This document shows, in pieces, positions 1-8,583 of a stretch of DNA of 64,000 nt. Source of the stretch: Reyranella aquatilis (GTDB lineage Bacteria > Pseudomonadota > Alphaproteobacteria > Reyranellales > Reyranellaceae). The DNA lies in the NCBI RefSeq assembly GCF_020880995.1, contig NZ_JAJISD010000017.1:21045-85044 (forward strand), written 5' to 3'. Each line of letters starts with the position of its first letter. The first letter of the stretch is position 1. The notes beneath the pieces were generated by a model, which was given only the letters and a program-made list of their open reading frames with translations, had not been told where the DNA came from and did no database searches. Made by a program: the position numbers and the translations under genes.

Positions 1-1431
1 TCCGACGTCCGGCATGAGTATCTCCGGATCGCCGGGAAGAAGGTCGAGACCAAGGCGCGCCTCGAAGTGCGCTTCCCCTGGGACAATCGCCTGGTCGGCA
101 CCGTGCCCCGCGCCACGCCCGAGCTGGTGGCCGAGGCCTTCCAGATCGCCCATGACTACAAGCCGAAGCTGACCCGCTATCAGCGCCAACAGATCCTGCT
201 CAAGACCGCGGACCTGCTGGTTTCCCGCAAGGAAGAGCTGTCGCGCCTGATCACGCTGGAGTCGGGCCTCTGCCTGAAGGACTCAGCTTACGAGGTCGGC
301 CGCGCCTACGATGTCTTCACCTTCGCGGGCCAGCTCTGCATGCTGGACGACGGGCAGACTTTCTCCTGCGACCTCACCCCGCACGGCAAGTCGCGCAAGA
401 TATTCACCCTGCGCCAGCCGCTGAATGCCATCTCGGCGATCACGCCGTTCAACCATCCGCTGAACATGGTGGCGCACAAGTTGGCGCCGGCCTTTGCGAC
501 CAACAACTGTGTCGTGCTGAAGCCCACCGAGCTGACGCCGCTCACGGCGCTGTTCCTGGCCGACACGCTCTACGAAGCCGGCCTGCCGCCGGAGATGCTT
601 TCGGTGATCACCGGCAATCCCTCCGACATCGGCGACGCCATGATCGTCGACCCGCGCGCCGATCTCGTGACCTTCACGGGCTCCGTCCGGGTCGGCAAGT
701 ACATCGCGGAGAAGGCGGGCTACAAGCGCATCGTCCTGGAGCTGGGCGGCAACGACCCGCTGATCGTCATGGAGGATGCCGACCTCGACAAGGCGGCCGA
801 GCTGGCCGTCGCCGGTGCCACCAAGAACTCGGGCCAGCGCTGCACCGCCGTGAAGCGCATCCTGGTCGTCGATAAGGTGGCCGATGCCTTCGTGGAGCGG
901 GTGCTCGCCAAGGCGAAGAAGCTGAAGGCCGGCGATCCGCTCGATCCGGAGACCGATGTCGGCACCGTGATCCACGAGCGCGCCGCCACGCTCTTCCAGA
1001 ACCGCGTCAGCGAGGCGGTTGCCAAGCATGGGGCGAAACTTCTGCACGGCAACGACCGCCAGGGTGCACTCTTCCCGCCCACGGTGGTGGATCATGTCGA
1101 CCCGCAGGCCGAGCTGGTGCGCGAGGAGACGTTCGGCCCGGCGATCCCGATCATCCGCGTGAAGGACATCAACCACGCCATCCAGGTCTCCAACAGCACG
1201 GCCTATGGCCTGTCGTCGGGCGTCTGCACGGATCGTCTCGACTACATCACTAAGTTCGTCGACGAGCTGCAGGTCGGCACGGTGAACGTCTGGGAAGTGC
1301 CGGGCTACCGCATCGAGATGTCGCCGTTTGGCGGCATCAAGGACTCGGGTCTGGGCTACAAGGAAGGCGTGCTCGAGGCTATGAAGAGCTTCACCAACGT
1401 GAAGACCTGGTCGCTGCCCTGGCCGGGCTAG
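1..1431 (+). CDS. phnY: Phosphonoacetaldehyde dehydrogenase (5' end outside window)
   Basis: Oxidises phosphonoacetaldehyde to phosphonoacetate with NAD(P)+ in the cytoplasm; in the PhnW-PhnY-PhnA route this is the middle step of 2-aminoethylphosphonate breakdown. The reading frame is open from base 1, giving 476 visible residues, so only a short N-terminus is missing; the GTG at 67 is internal. Aldehyde dehydrogenase landmarks are present: catalytic Asn followed by His in ITPFNHP (codons 451-456), general-base Glu in LELGG (codon 739) and nucleophile Cys in SGQRCT (codon 841). The His after the Asn and the Arg before the Cys match what is known of the Sinorhizobium PhnY active site. The C-terminal run VNVWEVPGYRIEMSPFGGIK is typical of this subfamily. 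An AEP importer at 13.5-17.4 kb fits. phnW or phnA may lie just upstream, outside the window. Confidence 0.88.
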   Translation, partial: SDVRHEYLRIAGKKVETKARLEVRFPWDNRLVGTVPRATPELVAEAFQIAHDYKPKLTRYQRQQILLKTADLLVSRKEELSRLITLESGLCLKDSAYEVGRAYDVFTFAGQLCMLDDGQTFSCDLTPHGKSRKIFTLRQPLNAISAITPFNHPLNMVAHKLAPAFATNNCVVLKPTELTPLTALFLADTLYEAGLPPEMLSVITGNPSDIGDAMIVDPRADLVTFTGSVRVGKYIAEKAGYKRIVLELGGNDPLIVMEDADLDKAAELAVAGATKNSGQRCTAVKRILVVDKVADAFVERVLAKAKKLKAGDPLDPETDVGTVIHERAATLFQNRVSEAVAKHGAKLLHGNDRQGALFPPTVVDHVDPQAELVREETFGPAIPIIRVKDINHAIQVSNSTAYGLSSGVCTDRLDYITKFVDELQVGTVNVWEVPGYRIEMSPFGGIKDSGLGYKEGVLEAMKSFTNVKTWSLPWPG

Positions 1432-1461
1432 GGCGATATCGCGGCTTGCCTTGGCGTGCCG

Positions 1462-2394
1462 TCACGGCGGCGTTGTGTCGGCTTTCTCCCAGCCCTTGCC
1501 GGGATTGAAACTGGTGATCGCTGCCGCCTTAGCCGTGGTATCCGGGCCGAGATCCTGCTCGTAGACGACGCCGTCCTGGTTGACCATGAAGGTCATCACG
1601 CCGGTGTCGTCGTAGCGGATCGGCCAGGCGAGAATCGCGAAACCGCCGATCATCCGGTCCTTGACGAGATAGTCGTAGGCGCCGCCGGGCGCATCGGGGC
1701 CCTGCGAATAGAGAAGCCGGAAGCGATAGCCGTAGTAGCCGTCCTCCGTGCCGCCCTGTCCCTGCGCCTGGGCAGTGGCCAGAGCCGGACCGATCGGGCT
1801 CTCGGGCTCACCCGGCCCCGCATCCCAGTAGAGACCGTCCTTCTTGCCCGGTGAACTGAGGAGCCGGCGCGCATAGACGGGGACGCCAACCTTCATCGGA
1901 TCGAGGGCGGCGTATTCATGCTCGGCGTCGACCAAGGCCAGCAGGCTCTGGATCACCGACAGTTCGTTGCGCCCAATGCGGCGCGCCGTGATCTCCTTTC
2001 GGCCCGCCTCGATGTCGAAGCGCCACAGGTCGCCGTCGCGGATGACGGGAATGGGGCTGGTCCAGCCCGTCGTGCCCGCCTCGATCGTGGCTCTGTCGCC
2101 GTCGACCACGACCTTGTGGCTCGCATCCCAGGCCTGGAGAAACCTTTCCCGCAACCGGTCTTCGTCTTCCGGGCGGCCCAGCACCAGGTCGCGCCAATCC
2201 GTGCCGAGGATGGTGCTCACGGCCTTGCCGTCGTCGCGCCGGATCGCCTCTGTAAGGGCGTTCGCGGCCGCTTCGGCGGTCGGGAAGCCCTGGGGTTTGG
2301 CTCCTTGCGCGAAACCAACCGTGGTGACGCTGCCCGCCAGGCAAAGGGCGAGGATCAGTATGCAGGAAATCCGCTTGAGCATCGGGATGTTCAT
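1462..2394 (-). CDS. DUF2950 family secreted protein
   Basis: 310 residues with an N-terminal signal sequence (hydrophobic stretch ILILALCLAGSVTTVGFAQ, residues about 10-28), then a compact domain matching DUF2950 in pattern: an early FPTAEAAANAL helix, central GYYGYRFRLLYSQGPDAPGG and a C-terminal YDDTGVMTFMVNQDG segment. Function is unknown; an exported soluble protein is likely. The ATG at 2394 overlaps the TGA of the DUF3300 gene by four bases (ATGA), so the two are translationally coupled. The frame stays open upstream of 2394, but that part is a shadow of the DUF3300 gene. DUF3300 and DUF2950 genes are commonly found side by side, which supports both calls. Confidence 0.85.
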   Translation of the reverse strand: MNIPMLKRISCILILALCLAGSVTTVGFAQGAKPQGFPTAEAAANALTEAIRRDDGKAVSTILGTDWRDLVLGRPEDEDRLRERFLQAWDASHKVVVDGDRATIEAGTTGWTSPIPVIRDGDLWRFDIEAGRKEITARRIGRNELSVIQSLLALVDAEHEYAALDPMKVGVPVYARRLLSSPGKKDGLYWDAGPGEPESPIGPALATAQAQGQGGTEDGYYGYRFRLLYSQGPDAPGGAYDYLVKDRMIGGFAILAWPIRYDDTGVMTFMVNQDGVVYEQDLGPDTTAKAAAITSFNPGKGWEKADTTPP

Positions 2395-3653
2395 CGCCGT
2401 CCTCCGCGCTCGCCGCCGCCGGCTCGTGCCGCACCGGCACCGCCCCCGCCACCGCGCGCGCCTCCGCCGCTGGTGTGTGTGGCCGCGCGCGACTGCTGGG
2501 CGCGCCCGCGCGCGGCCTCGCGGTTGGTGCGTTGTCCGTTGTCGACGCCGCGGATAGCGCCGCCGCCGCGGGGCGCGCCGGCATTGTTCTGAAAGTTGGG
2601 ATGCTGCCCGCTGGCGGCCCGATTGGTGACGTTGGGTCGCTGGGCCGCTCCACCACCGGCTCGATTGGGCAGGTTGGCATGCTGGCCGCCCGCGTTCGGC
2701 AGGTTCGGGCGTGCGTTCGCCTGTCCGGTTGCCGGACGGTTCTCGAGGCGGCCGCGGAATTCCTGGCGCTGCTCGGCGCCGGGGCGCGTCTGGTTGAAGC
2801 GTTGGCGCGTTGCCGGATCGCGATAGGCCACGCCCTTGCGGTGGACCGGTTCGTGCTGCCAGCGGCCGTTGTTGATGTTCGCGACGTTGAAGTTGCGGTC
2901 GATGTTGACGGCCCGGTTGACGTTCACGTTCACGTAGCTGTTGCCACGGCCCCAGTTCCAGCCGCCGAAGATCGCGCCGGCCGCTGCGATGCCCACGCCG
3001 AACATCAGGCCCCGGAGAAGGGCCGACCCGTAGCCGTAGCCCGGCGGCGGCGGATAGTAGGTCGGCGGATAGGCGGGATAGGGCCAGGTTCCGTAGACGG
3101 TGTTGGGGTTGTAGGCCGGCACATAGATGACTTCGGGGTTGGTCGGCGCGATCACGATCGTGCGGTCGCTTCCCGAGCCTTGAGCGGTCACCGTCTGTTC
3201 TTTGCCACTCTGCAGGTTGCCGGCGTCGGCGGCCCGGGCGCGCAGGCGTTGGATCGAATCGGCAACGTCCTGTTCCTGGGCGATCATGGCGTCGCCCACC
3301 TTCTGCATCCAATCGAGATTGTCGCTGAGCTGCGCGAGGATCTGGGGAAACGCGGTCAACGATTTCACGCTGACGTCCCAGCTCTTGTCCTTGACGGCGG
3401 CGACGGCTGCATCGCCCTTCAGCGACGGATTGGCCTTCGCCCAGCGCGCCGCCTCGACGACCTCGAGAGGATAGCTGGCGGCCATCAGCGTCTGGGCCAG
3501 GACCGCATCGGGATAGAGGGCGATTGGTGCCAGCATCTGGTCGAGTTGCTCGGGCGTGAAGGAGGGCTTGGTCGCATCCTGAGCGAAGGCGCCCCGCGCG
3601 ACGCTCGCCGCCAGCACGGCGCCAAGGGCGGTCATCAGGCTGCGACGCTGCAT
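2391..3653 (-). CDS. DUF3300 family secreted protein
   Basis: 420 residues. A signal peptide (MQRRSLMTALGAVLAASVAR to about residue 26) precedes the DUF3300 domain, recognisable by FTPEQLDQMLAPIALYPDAV, then LAQTLMAASYPLEVVEAARW and NPEVIYVPAYNP. A Tyr/Pro-rich stretch, a Gly-rich hydrophobic segment (LMFGVGIAAAGAIFGGWNWG) and a long low-complexity Asn/Arg/Gly/Gln tail ending in GGERGGRR follow. The tail is probably disordered. The ATG at 3653 has GGGAGA eight bases upstream; an in-frame ATG at 3668 has no comparable site. The biochemical role is unknown; envelope localisation is inferred from the signal peptide. Confidence 0.85.
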   Translation of the reverse strand: MQRRSLMTALGAVLAASVARGAFAQDATKPSFTPEQLDQMLAPIALYPDAVLAQTLMAASYPLEVVEAARWAKANPSLKGDAAVAAVKDKSWDVSVKSLTAFPQILAQLSDNLDWMQKVGDAMIAQEQDVADSIQRLRARAADAGNLQSGKEQTVTAQGSGSDRTIVIAPTNPEVIYVPAYNPNTVYGTWPYPAYPPTYYPPPPGYGYGSALLRGLMFGVGIAAAGAIFGGWNWGRGNSYVNVNVNRAVNIDRNFNVANINNGRWQHEPVHRKGVAYRDPATRQRFNQTRPGAEQRQEFRGRLENRPATGQANARPNLPNAGGQHANLPNRAGGGAAQRPNVTNRAASGQHPNFQNNAGAPRGGGAIRGVDNGQRTNREAARGRAQQSRAATHTSGGGARGGGGGAGAARAGGGERGGRR

Positions 3654-3990
3654 GCAATTCTCTCCCATGCCGATCACTCTACTCGCCCGGCGGACGAATG
3701 CGAGAACTCCCGCTCGGCGTTGCGCTGCATTGCCGGTACGCAGCCACTGAGCCCGCGGCGAGATTCTGTGGTAGCGGATGGGCCGGGCACCCGGAAAAAT
3801 GAGAAGATGAAAGCTCGAACTCCCATTTGGTCGATGCTCGGGGCTCGGTTGGCAATCGAGGCCGCGGCAGCGCCCGTCCCAGCGGGTGCGAGGCCCCCTG
3901 GCCGGCCGGATCGCCCTGACTTTGTCCCGTCTGCGCCCCGCGGTGCGGGTCGGGAATGGCCGCTCCGTACAGACACCCGGGAGTCTTGAT
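3654..3990. other. Divergent intergenic region without a recognisable gene
   Basis: About 340 bases separate the DUF3300 gene, read leftwards, from the transporter gene, read rightwards. Short open frames on both strands here have no ribosome-binding site and no family resemblance. Promoters for both neighbours should lie here, but no convincing -35/-10 pair was found. Confidence 0.4.
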
Positions 3991-4842
3991 TTGACGGTCG
4001 TCCTGCTCGTACTCCTGAAGATGACCGTGACGGTGATCATCTTCGGGATCGGCCTCGATTCGACACCTCGCGATGCGCTGAGGCTGTTCCGCCATCCCGC
4101 CCTGCTGTTGCGCTCGGTGATGGCGATGTACGTCCTGGTCCCGCTGGCTGCGGTCGGGCTGGTGAAGCTGCTGCCGCTGTCGCCGGGTGTCGAGGCGGGC
4201 CTGCTCGTCCTCGCGGTTTCGGCCGGGGCCCCGCTGCTGCCGCGCAAGCTGCTTGGCATCGGCGACGGTGCCTACATCTTCAGTCTGGTCGTCGTCTCGT
4301 CGGTCCTGGCGGTGATCCTGGTGCCGGTGTGGCTCGAAATGCTCGTGCCGCTGTTTCCGCGGCTGCCGCACCTCGCACCCGAGCGGGCGGCCCTGGTGCT
4401 GGGTGAGTCGTTCTTCCTGCCGCTGCTGGCGGGCATGGCGGTGCGCTGGCTGCTTCCGGGAATCGCCGCGCGGATCGGCGGTCGTCTGGTGGGGCTCGCC
4501 GGACTGGTGCTGGCCGCGGCGGCGCTCACGCTGCTCATCGTGAACTGGCATGTCGCGCTCGAGGTCAGTTGGCAGGGGGTGGCGGCCCTCGCAGTGCTGA
4601 TCCTGATGGCCCTGATCATCGGCCATCTGGTCGGCGGGCCAAACGAAGAGGACCGTACGGCGCTCGCCGTGGCATGCGCGATGCGCCACATCGGTGTCGC
4701 CGTGGTCGTGGCGACGTCCCTGCCGGGGGCTCGCGTCGCCGTCGTGATCTCGGTGTACATCGCGATCTCCGTCGCCGTGACGCTGCCGTACATGCGATGG
4801 CGCCGAAAGATCGCCACGAAAACGGGCGCCGCACCGAAATAA
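3991..4842 (+). CDS. Bile acid:sodium symporter (BASS)-like membrane transporter
   Basis: 283 residues, almost entirely hydrophobic, with about nine predicted membrane helices. The sequence resembles the BASS/SBF transporter group: a first helix ending in FGIGLDST, a repeated helix-loop organisation and a late conserved CAMRHIGVAVVVAT segment. Substrate is unknown; sodium-coupled uptake of an organic anion is the usual role of the family. The likely start is the TTG at 3991, with GGGAG at 3979-3983 seven bases upstream; a longer reading from 3886 would add an Arg-rich, non-hydrophobic leader and is rejected. It lies 68 bases before a PEP-mutase family gene on the same strand and may be co-transcribed with it. 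Confidence 0.7.
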   Translation: MTVVLLVLLKMTVTVIIFGIGLDSTPRDALRLFRHPALLLRSVMAMYVLVPLAAVGLVKLLPLSPGVEAGLLVLAVSAGAPLLPRKLLGIGDGAYIFSLVVVSSVLAVILVPVWLEMLVPLFPRLPHLAPERAALVLGESFFLPLLAGMAVRWLLPGIAARIGGRLVGLAGLVLAAAALTLLIVNWHVALEVSWQGVAALAVLILMALIIGHLVGGPNEEDRTALAVACAMRHIGVAVVVATSLPGARVAVVISVYIAISVAVTLPYMRWRRKIATKTGAAPK

Positions 4843-4910
4843 TCTCGATTGCCCTCGCAAGCGCGCGCGGGACAAACTGCGCCGCTTTCGAAGAGTATGG
4901 GGAAACCTTC

Positions 4911-5735
4911 ATGAGTGTCAGTCAGGCCGAGAAAGCCCGAAAGTTCCGTGCGCTGCATGACGCGCCGGGCGCCTTCGTCATCGCCAATCCGTGGGACGCT
5001 GGCTCGGCGCGCGTCCTCGCCGGTCTCGGCTTCCAGGCCCTCGCGAGTTCGAGCGGTGCCAAGGCCGGCGTGCTGGGAAAGCGCGATGGCAAGGTGACGC
5101 GGGAGGAGGCGCTCGCCAATGCCCGGATGATCGTGAACGCCACCGACCTGCCGGTGGCCGCGGACCTCGAGAAGGGTTTCGGCGACACCCCCAACGACGC
5201 GGCCGAAACGATCCGCCAGGCGGTGGGCGTGGGTCTGGTGGGCGGCTCGATCGAGGATGCGACCGGGAATCCCGATCAGCCCCTGTTCGACATCGACACG
5301 GCCACCGTGCGCATCAAGGCGGCGGTGGAAGCGGCGCGTTCGCTGCCCGTGCCCTTCATTCTGACGGCACGCGCGGAGGGCTTTCTGCGCGGTAAGCCGG
5401 ATCTCGGCGACGTCATCAAGCGCCTGCAGGCCTTCGAGGCCGCCGGCGCCGACGTGCTGTTCGCGCCGGGCCTGCCCGACCTGGCCTCGGTCAAGAAGGT
5501 CTGCGGTGCGCTGCGCAAGCCGTTCAACTTCATGGTCGGGATCAGGGGCAAGTCATTCAGCAAGGCGGAACTGGAAGCGGCCGGCGTAAAGCGGATCAGC
5601 CTCGCCACCTCGCTGTACCGCGCCGCAATGACCGGCCTGATCGAGGCCGCCACCGAGGTTAAGGACAAGGGTACTTTCTCCTATCTCGACCGTACCGTTC
5701 CCACTCCTGATCTCAACGCGTTCATGAAGGACTAG
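4911..5735 (+). CDS. Isocitrate lyase/PEP mutase family protein (copy 1)
   Basis: 274-residue TIM-barrel enzyme of the phosphoenolpyruvate mutase/isocitrate lyase superfamily. Seen: ANPWDAGSARVLAGLGFQAL near the start, the Mg-binding region PVAADLEKGFGD, VGLVGGSIEDATG, and ILTARAEGFL. It lacks the KKCGH motif of isocitrate and methylisocitrate lyases, so C-C lyase activity of that type is unlikely; phosphonomutase, phosphonopyruvate hydrolase or oxaloacetate-type chemistry are possible. The ATG at 4911 follows GGGGAAA. A diverged paralogue lies at 12163-12978. Proximity to phnY and the AEP importer makes a role in C-P compound metabolism plausible, but the substrate cannot be read from sequence. 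Confidence 0.8.
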   Translation: MSVSQAEKARKFRALHDAPGAFVIANPWDAGSARVLAGLGFQALASSSGAKAGVLGKRDGKVTREEALANARMIVNATDLPVAADLEKGFGDTPNDAAETIRQAVGVGLVGGSIEDATGNPDQPLFDIDTATVRIKAAVEAARSLPVPFILTARAEGFLRGKPDLGDVIKRLQAFEAAGADVLFAPGLPDLASVKKVCGALRKPFNFMVGIRGKSFSKAELEAAGVKRISLATSLYRAAMTGLIEAATEVKDKGTFSYLDRTVPTPDLNAFMKD

Positions 5736-5744
5736 GAGTGGGCG

Positions 5745-6368
5745 ATGCTGACCGAAGAAGAGATGAAACGCATCGCGGCCGAAGAGCGCTATCGCCACTC
5801 GATCCGCATGTCGCTGGAGCAGGAGGCGGCCAAGCCCGCGGTCGAGCCGGCAGCGCCACCGGCCCCGGGATTCGGTTCGAGGGTCTATGAATTCCTGAAC
5901 AGCTCCGTCGGCATGTGGCTGTTGTCTTCGGTGGTTCTCACCGGCGGTGCGGCCTTTCTGCAGCAGATCCAGCACGAGCACGAGATAGCCCAGAAGAACC
6001 AGTCCGACCTGATCAACCATCGCTTCGAGATCGAACATCGGCTGGACGGGATGAGTTTCCTGCTGCGCCGGGCCAAGACGGTCGGCGACGCCAAGGCGGC
6101 ATTGGGTGGCATCTTCAAGAGTGCGATTCCCCTGACGCCGGAGCTGCAGAACCGCAGCCTCGCCTCGCTCTATCTCGCCGTTTATCCGATGCTCGTCGGC
6201 ACCGAGAAGGAAAAGACCAACAAGGCCTACAATCTGGTCAAGCAGCTCGAGGACGTGGAACTGCTGCTCCAGCCGTTGCCCGACGACAAGCCGCTCGACG
6301 AGGATCAGCGCAATCAGATCACCAAGCTGCTGACGGCGATCCAGCAGCTCAAGTTTGCCGAGAAGTGA
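5745..6368 (+). CDS. Hypothetical single-pass membrane protein
   Basis: 207 residues, not recognised. Residues 1-32 are charged and helical, an Ala/Pro-rich linker follows (about 33-42), then one membrane segment at about 53-74 (SSVGMWLLSSVVLTGGAAFL). The remaining 130 residues are charged and helical with coiled-coil character (HEHEIAQKNQSDLINHRFEI and on). The ATG at 5745 has AGGAG seven bases upstream and lies 9 bases after the PEP-mutase gene, so the two probably share a transcript. Topology suggests a short cytoplasmic N-terminus with a soluble helical domain on the far side, or the reverse. Confidence 0.7.
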   Translation: MLTEEEMKRIAAEERYRHSIRMSLEQEAAKPAVEPAAPPAPGFGSRVYEFLNSSVGMWLLSSVVLTGGAAFLQQIQHEHEIAQKNQSDLINHRFEIEHRLDGMSFLLRRAKTVGDAKAALGGIFKSAIPLTPELQNRSLASLYLAVYPMLVGTEKEKTNKAYNLVKQLEDVELLLQPLPDDKPLDEDQRNQITKLLTAIQQLKFAEK

Positions 6369-6371
6369 GCC

Positions 6372-6752
6372 TCAGGACTTGTCGACCGCTCCACCGCTGT
6401 CGACCCAGTCCTTGAAGCCACCGAGGTTGACGACATTGGCGAACCCGAAGTCCTTCAGGACCTTGCCGCTGAGCGCGGCCCGGCCACCCGAGGCGCAGTA
6501 GACAATCACGGTCTTGGACTTGTCGAAGGCCTTGTCGTGGTAGGGCGACTGTGGGTCCGCCCGGAACTCGAGCATGCCGCGCGAAACGTTGACGGCATTC
6601 GCGATCTTTCCGCTGTTGGCGACCTCGGCGGCGTCGCGCACGTCGAGGACGAGCGTGTTTCCCTTGGCGATCAGGGCCTTGACTTCAGCCGGCGTGACCT
6701 TCGGCACGGCGGCATTGGCGGCTTCCATCAGCTGTTTGACGCTTGTGGTCAT
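6372..6752 (-). CDS. Rhodanese-like domain protein
   Basis: 126 residues forming a single rhodanese domain. The active-site loop is CASGGRAAL, with the catalytic Cys after VIVYC; the fold landmarks LVLDVRDAAEV and NLGGFKDWVDSGG are in place. Such proteins carry sulfur as a persulfide on the Cys and act as sulfurtransferases; the physiological acceptor is not evident. It is short for a stand-alone rhodanese but complete. No signal peptide. It is convergent with the hypothetical gene ending at 6368, three bases away. Confidence 0.9.
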   Translation of the reverse strand: MTTSVKQLMEAANAAVPKVTPAEVKALIAKGNTLVLDVRDAAEVANSGKIANAVNVSRGMLEFRADPQSPYHDKAFDKSKTVIVYCASGGRAALSGKVLKDFGFANVVNLGGFKDWVDSGGAVDKS

Positions 6753-6891
6753 CAGGTCCTCCCGGGGGCTTTCGTGGACACGCGACGGGACGTGGAATTG
6801 TTGCGGCTGGCTGGCATGCGCTCCCGACGTTCCAGTAAGCTACTGCAAACATGAAGCCCGAAGGAAGCGTCCATGATCCGAGTCGTTTGCC

Positions 6892-8151
6892 GTGCAAGGC
6901 GCGGCTGAGTTGAGTTCCCTGTTTCATGGCTGGCGGGTCGTCGGGGCCTGCTTCGTGATCGCCGCAGTTGCCTGGTCGCTGGGACTCTTCGGCTCGAGCG
7001 TGTACCTGCAGGCCGTGACGTCGGCGCACGGTTGGCCGATCGCCGAGGTGGCGTCGGCGATCACCGTGTTCTTCCTCGTGAGCGCGAGCATCCAGCGCGT
7101 CGTGGGCCGCAGCATCGACCGTTTCGGGCCGCGTCCCGTGTTGTTGCTGGGGCTGGCCTGCATGGCGACGGGTGTCTCGCTGATCGGGCAGGTGCGCGCG
7201 CCGTGGCAACTCTATCCCTGCTTTGTGCTGCTCGGTTTCGGGTGGTCGACACTGTCGATGACGGGCATCACCACCACCGTGGCGCCCTGGTTCGAGCGCC
7301 ACCAGGGCCGGTCGATGACGCTCGCCATCATGGGGGCGAGCGTCGGCGCCATCGCCGGCGTACCTCTGCTGCTGCTCGCCATCGGCGAGTTCGGCCTCGG
7401 GCACGGCCTGATCGCCGCCGGTGTCGTCGCCGTGGCGCTGCTGGGGCCGCTGATCGCGATCGTGCTGCGTTACCGCGGGCCGGCCGATCTCGGCCTTCCG
7501 CGGGATGGCGAGGCCGGCCGGGCCGATGCACCAACGCTCCATCTCGCGCCGATCGCCAACGCGGGCAATCGGCGGCTCCTCCTGGGAAGCGCCACGATCG
7601 CGTTCGCGCTCGGCCTCGCCATCCAGATCGGCTTCATCACTCATCACGTGGCGCTGGCGGAGCCGCTGCTGGGACGGGCGGGAGCAGGCATGCTGGTCAG
7701 CGCGTCGGGCGTCGCGGCCTTCGTCGGTCGCCTCATTCTCGCGCGCATCGTGGACCGTGTGGACGCGCGTCGGCTGGGCGGCTTTGTCATGATCGCGCAG
7801 GCGGGCTCGCTGCTGGCCATCGCGTTCTGGCCGGTCGTGCCCGTCCTCGTCGTCGCGAGCCTCGTCTATGGCTATGGCATCGGGCACGTCACCACGCTGG
7901 GCCCGGTCGTCGTCCGTCGCGAGTTCGGCGCCGCGGCCTTCGGGACCACCTACGGCACCGCCGCCACCGTGATCCAACTCACCTCCGCCTTCGGGCCGGC
8001 TATGTTCGGCTTCCTGCGCGACGGATTCGGCGGCTACGGTCCGGGCTTCGTGATTGCCGCCATCGTCACCCTGATCGGCTGTGCGTCGCTGTTCATCGGC
8101 GGTCGCGCCGGGGCCATAGTGCGGACGGGACCGTCAGGGAGGCAAACATGA
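6892..8151 (+). CDS. MFS transporter
   Basis: 419 residues with about 12 membrane helices and the MFS loop 2-3 signature (VGRSIDRFGPRPVLLLG). The general pattern is that of monocarboxylate/oxalate-type MFS permeases, exporting or importing small organic acids; the substrate is unknown. Start choice is uncertain: GTG 6892 is used here, but TTG 6910 directly precedes the conserved SSLFHGWRVVGACF segment and neither has a strong ribosome-binding site. The stop overlaps the RidA-family start by four bases (ATGA), indicating coupling. Confidence 0.8.
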   Translation: MQGAAELSSLFHGWRVVGACFVIAAVAWSLGLFGSSVYLQAVTSAHGWPIAEVASAITVFFLVSASIQRVVGRSIDRFGPRPVLLLGLACMATGVSLIGQVRAPWQLYPCFVLLGFGWSTLSMTGITTTVAPWFERHQGRSMTLAIMGASVGAIAGVPLLLLAIGEFGLGHGLIAAGVVAVALLGPLIAIVLRYRGPADLGLPRDGEAGRADAPTLHLAPIANAGNRRLLLGSATIAFALGLAIQIGFITHHVALAEPLLGRAGAGMLVSASGVAAFVGRLILARIVDRVDARRLGGFVMIAQAGSLLAIAFWPVVPVLVVASLVYGYGIGHVTTLGPVVVRREFGAAAFGTTYGTAATVIQLTSAFGPAMFGFLRDGFGGYGPGFVIAAIVTLIGCASLFIGGRAGAIVRTGPSGRQT

Positions 8152-8519
8152 GCACCAGCGACATCATCCGCATCCCCAACCCGCGGGTGCCGGCCAAATC
8201 TTCGGTCGCCATCTACCGCCTGCCGGGCGGCGGAGGGTTCCTGTGGGGCGTCGCGACGTCGCCCGACCGGACGCAGGACATCCGCGTGCAGACCCTGGGC
8301 GCGCTTGGCGTGATCGATGGCTACCTGAAAGACGCCGGTCTCGACCGCACCCGCATCGTGAAGGCCGAGATCGTTGTCACCGACCACGACAACAAGCCGG
8401 CCTTCGACGAGGCCTGGGCCACCTGGATGCCGGCCAATCACGGTCCGGTCCGGTCGTTCGTGCAGTCGGTCATGCCCGAGGGCGACCTGATCGAGATCAT
8501 CGTCACCGCGGCCCTGTAG
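8148..8519 (+). CDS. RidA/YjgF family protein
   Basis: 123 residues, the standard size of a RidA-fold subunit. Family members hydrolyse reactive enamine/imine intermediates formed by PLP enzymes or act in related deaminations; they form trimers in the cytoplasm. Seen: GVATSPD, TLGALGVIDGYLKDAGLDRT, VVTDHDN and a C-terminal GDLIEIIVTAAL. The canonical late Arg that binds the carboxylate in true RidA is not obvious, so this may be one of the divergent Rid subfamilies with another substrate. Strong site AGGGAGG precedes ATG 8148, which overlaps the MFS stop. Confidence 0.82.
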   Translation: MSTSDIIRIPNPRVPAKSSVAIYRLPGGGGFLWGVATSPDRTQDIRVQTLGALGVIDGYLKDAGLDRTRIVKAEIVVTDHDNKPAFDEAWATWMPANHGPVRSFVQSVMPEGDLIEIIVTAAL

Positions 8520-8583
8520 CCGCACCCGCAGGCGCGCGGAAAGGCGAGTTGCCAGTCGGAATGCTTTCCGCAATGAAGTCCTG

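Noticed and set aside
2395..3657. Upstream extension of the DUF2950 frame to 731 codons
   Set aside because: The extra part is an out-of-frame reading of the DUF3300 gene; the true start is set by the ATGA overlap and signal peptide.
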